Shown in pieces: positions 20,101 through 20,651 of a stretch of 20,651 nucleotides of DNA. The notes beneath the pieces are model-generated. The model saw nothing but the letters and a program-made list of their open reading frames with translations. It was not told the origin of the DNA and did not search any database. A program made the translations under genes and the position numbers. This DNA is from a virus. The DNA lies in the IMG/VR virus record IMGVR_UViG_3300001683_000069, positions 1-20,651 of that record; one strand, written 5' to 3'. Positions within the stretch are counted from its first letter, which is position 1; every line of letters starts with the position of its first letter.

Positions 20101-20651
20101 CCACTGGCACATCCAACGTAGCGTTTGGTCAAAGCGCTTTAAACAACAATACAACTGGGGGTTATAGTTCAGCGATAGGGCTTGAAGCGCTATATACCAA
20201 CACCACTGGCGGCAGTAACATAGCGCTCGGATACCGTGCGCTGCTGAGAAACACCACTGGCTCGGGTAATACTGCCCTATCAGGCAGTGCATTATTTGAG
20301 AACACAACTGGCGGAAGTAACACAGCAGTCGGCCTTAGTGCGCTAAATCAAAACACCACTGGGCATCAGAATTTAGCCGTTGGTTATTCTGCTTTACAGA
20401 ACAGCACTACCGCGTTTAATAACACTGCTCTAGGCTATCAAGCCTTGTTCTACAACACCACCGTAGGCAACCTAACAGCACTCGGGTATCGAGCTTTATT
20501 TTCAAACACTACGGGTACTAATAACGTTGCTTCTGGATACGAAGCTTTAACCGCAAACACTACAGGCGGTTACAACACAGCTACGGGCTATCAAGCTTTA
20601 AAGGCTAACACCACGGGAGGTTTTAACACTGCTATAGGCCAAACCGCTTTA
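17145..20651 (+). CDS. Giant tail-fibre/adhesin protein, C-terminus outside window
   Basis: The reading frame is open for 1169 codons and continues past the right edge. Residues about 1-165 form an N-terminal attachment region (YTTILKLALPVQGELSGTWG). Residues about 167-338 contain two copies of a 44-residue stalk motif (ATQ..IK.YVDAQV.TVDTLAE). From about residue 382 to the end there are 46 complete 17-residue repeats plus a partial one, consensus NTAVGYQALxANTTGxN. The repeat recalls the NSVAIG β-roll repeats of YadA-type trimeric adhesins, so a trimeric β-roll or β-helix fibre is inferred. GAGG lies upstream of the ATG. A C-terminal trimerisation or chaperone domain is expected but not visible. 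It probably mediates host attachment. Confidence 0.88.
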   Translation, partial: MTTQYTTILKLALPVQGELSGTWGDVVNNNITSMVEQAVAGKAVINSWTANAHTLTSADGTTAESRCAILDLTDTGTALSAAGSVICPAQTKLYIIENNTAQIVTVKTSSGSGVAVPVNKMMLVYCDGTNVVEGVTHTNSLSLGTSTVTVSSLLDQDNMASDSATALATQQSIKAYVDAQVATVDTLAEVLALGNTTGGTNIVVTAGDAITTNTISETTAASGVTIDSVLLKDNAVTATTFTGALTGNVTGIVGATTPAAGTFTNLIANTNLALATGATVTGIDNGTIGTSATLLATQGAIKTYVDAQVGTVDTLAEILALGNVTGGTDLVVSIGDDIQTLTAGTSNLRLGLGAGAAIASGGNYSVLLGDSAGAAITTGIQNTAIGFRAAWKTTTGYNNIAIGSQTFRENTTGWQNVAIGGAALFTNTTGNYNTAVGTSAMWGNTTGSNNAAFGWSALYNNTTGINNTALGWIALKANTTASYNTGVGYQALTANTTGGNNTAIGQTALAANTTASNNTAVGYQSLYTNTTVSSLTAVGYQALYANTTGTVNTAVGYQALKANTTGYSNTAVGLNALAANITGHSSTAVGTYALYVNTAIGNTGIGEQTLFANTTGVNNTAVGRRALQDNTTGQQHAAVGINALANNTTGGNNTAMGASALSANTTGGANTAVGNGAMGGNTTGLDGVSVGYNSQMTASGGGNTSVGKWTLFSNTASNLTAIGRDSLFSNTTGTGNVAVGAYSLRANTTGSNNIAVGYQSLYVNTTGGYNTAVGTYSLDANTTGINNTALGYTALSANTTGTNNTATGYQTLFNNTTGINNTAFGGYALGVNTTGNNNAASGFQSLFSNTTGSNNAALGYTALFANTTGASNVAVGLQALYSNTTASNNSALGYQVLYSNTTGIRNTALGFQALYYNTTGGYNTAVGAYSLDANTTGANNVAVGYNALTSNTTGATNVAVGPYALNANTTGPSNTATGYAALSANTTGTSNVAFGQSALNNNTTGGYSSAIGLEALYTNTTGGSNIALGYRALLRNTTGSGNTALSGSALFENTTGGSNTAVGLSALNQNTTGHQNLAVGYSALQNSTTAFNNTALGYQALFYNTTVGNLTALGYRALFSNTTGTNNVASGYEALTANTTGGYNTATGYQALKANTTGGFNTAIGQTAL
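17643..18158. repeat. Duplicated 44-residue stalk module in the fibre gene
   Basis: Segments 17643-17774 and 18027-18158 are each 132 bases. They encode the same pattern, LATQ..IK.YVDAQV.TVDTLAE.LALGN.TGGT..VV..GD.I. They are diverged in DNA. The module is common in fibre proteins of aquatic phages and probably forms trimeric stalk segments. Confidence 0.8.
18288..20651. repeat. 51-base coding repeat array (17-residue NTAVG...NTTG units)
   Basis: Forty-six complete units and nine residues of another follow one another with no other sequence between them. Most units are exactly 51 bases. The three units at about 18900-18947, 19203-19250 and 19251-19298 are one codon short. Invariant or near-invariant positions are Asn1, Ala3, Gly5, Leu9 and Asn12-Thr-Thr. 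Positions 6-7, 10-11 and 16-17 vary most. Units are diverged in DNA, so the array is old, and its length may vary between relatives by recombination. Confidence 0.93.

Noticed and set aside
17571-20307. Several leftward open frames of 98-165 residues antisense to the fibre gene
   Set aside because: They mirror the repeat periodicity of the fibre array or its stalk, have low-complexity composition and lack ribosome binding sites; they are shadows of the sense frame.
18288-20651. CRISPR-like array of regular 51-base repeats
   Set aside because: The periodic sequence is one continuous reading frame, with conserved and variable residues at fixed codon positions. There are no constant DNA repeats separated by unique spacers and no cas genes.
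18288-20651. Diversity-generating retroelement target in the fibre
   Set aside because: Variable positions exist within units, but no template repeat or reverse transcriptase is visible in the window and variation is not biased to adenine-replaced codons in any way I can see.

Overview
The window is part of a tailed-phage genome (Caudoviricetes). It most resembles uncultured aquatic podovirus-like phages. It carries a P22-like portal, a scaffold, a major capsid protein and two adaptor-type connector genes, followed almost directly by a giant tail-fibre gene. I see no tape-measure, tail-tube or sheath gene between the connectors and the fibre, which argues for a short tail. No integrase, lysis gene, polymerase, tRNA or CRISPR array is visible, and the host cannot be named from the sequence.

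Layout. Positions 1-3784 are transcribed leftward and hold small accessory or early-type genes: a start-only fragment, an HD-type (p)ppGpp hydrolase-like protein, two small putative zinc-binding proteins, a 50-residue basic protein and a 248-residue protein of unknown function. Positions 4098-20651 are transcribed rightward and form a compact virion cassette: small and large terminase, a small basic Gly/Lys-rich protein, an unknown 288-residue protein, portal, a small conserved protein, a GroES-like protein, scaffold, a small head-region protein, a decoration-like protein, major capsid protein, terminator, several small structural proteins, connectors and a fibre that runs off the window end. 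Many of these genes overlap by 1-17 bases, consistent with translational coupling.

The most unusual part is the non-coding control architecture of the left arm. An 18-bp perfect palindrome, GTTATGCCATGGCATAAC, occurs six times between 703 and 3827. I noticed none in the structural arm. Four copies lie about 24-32 bases upstream of a leftward start codon; a seventh, diverged copy with a compensatory change sits at the same place before a fifth gene. Two more copies are embedded in 65-bp repeats inside a roughly 1.15-kb ORF-poor region (1144-2291). That region also has paired 40-bp and 31-bp direct repeats, eight TGTTCCA/TGGAACA heptamers, CGTCAC iterons, an AT-rich stretch and a near-consensus sigma-70 promoter. 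The divergent intergenic region (3785-4097) carries a perfect DnaA box, a 13-bp palindrome and AT-rich tandem 18-mers containing a 22-bp palindrome.

Working model (inference): the palindrome is a phage-specific operator or 5'-UTR hairpin that co-regulates the leftward genes. One or both of the intergenic regions may be a replication origin or packaging control site. The right arm builds the head, the connector and a repeat-rich adhesive fibre.
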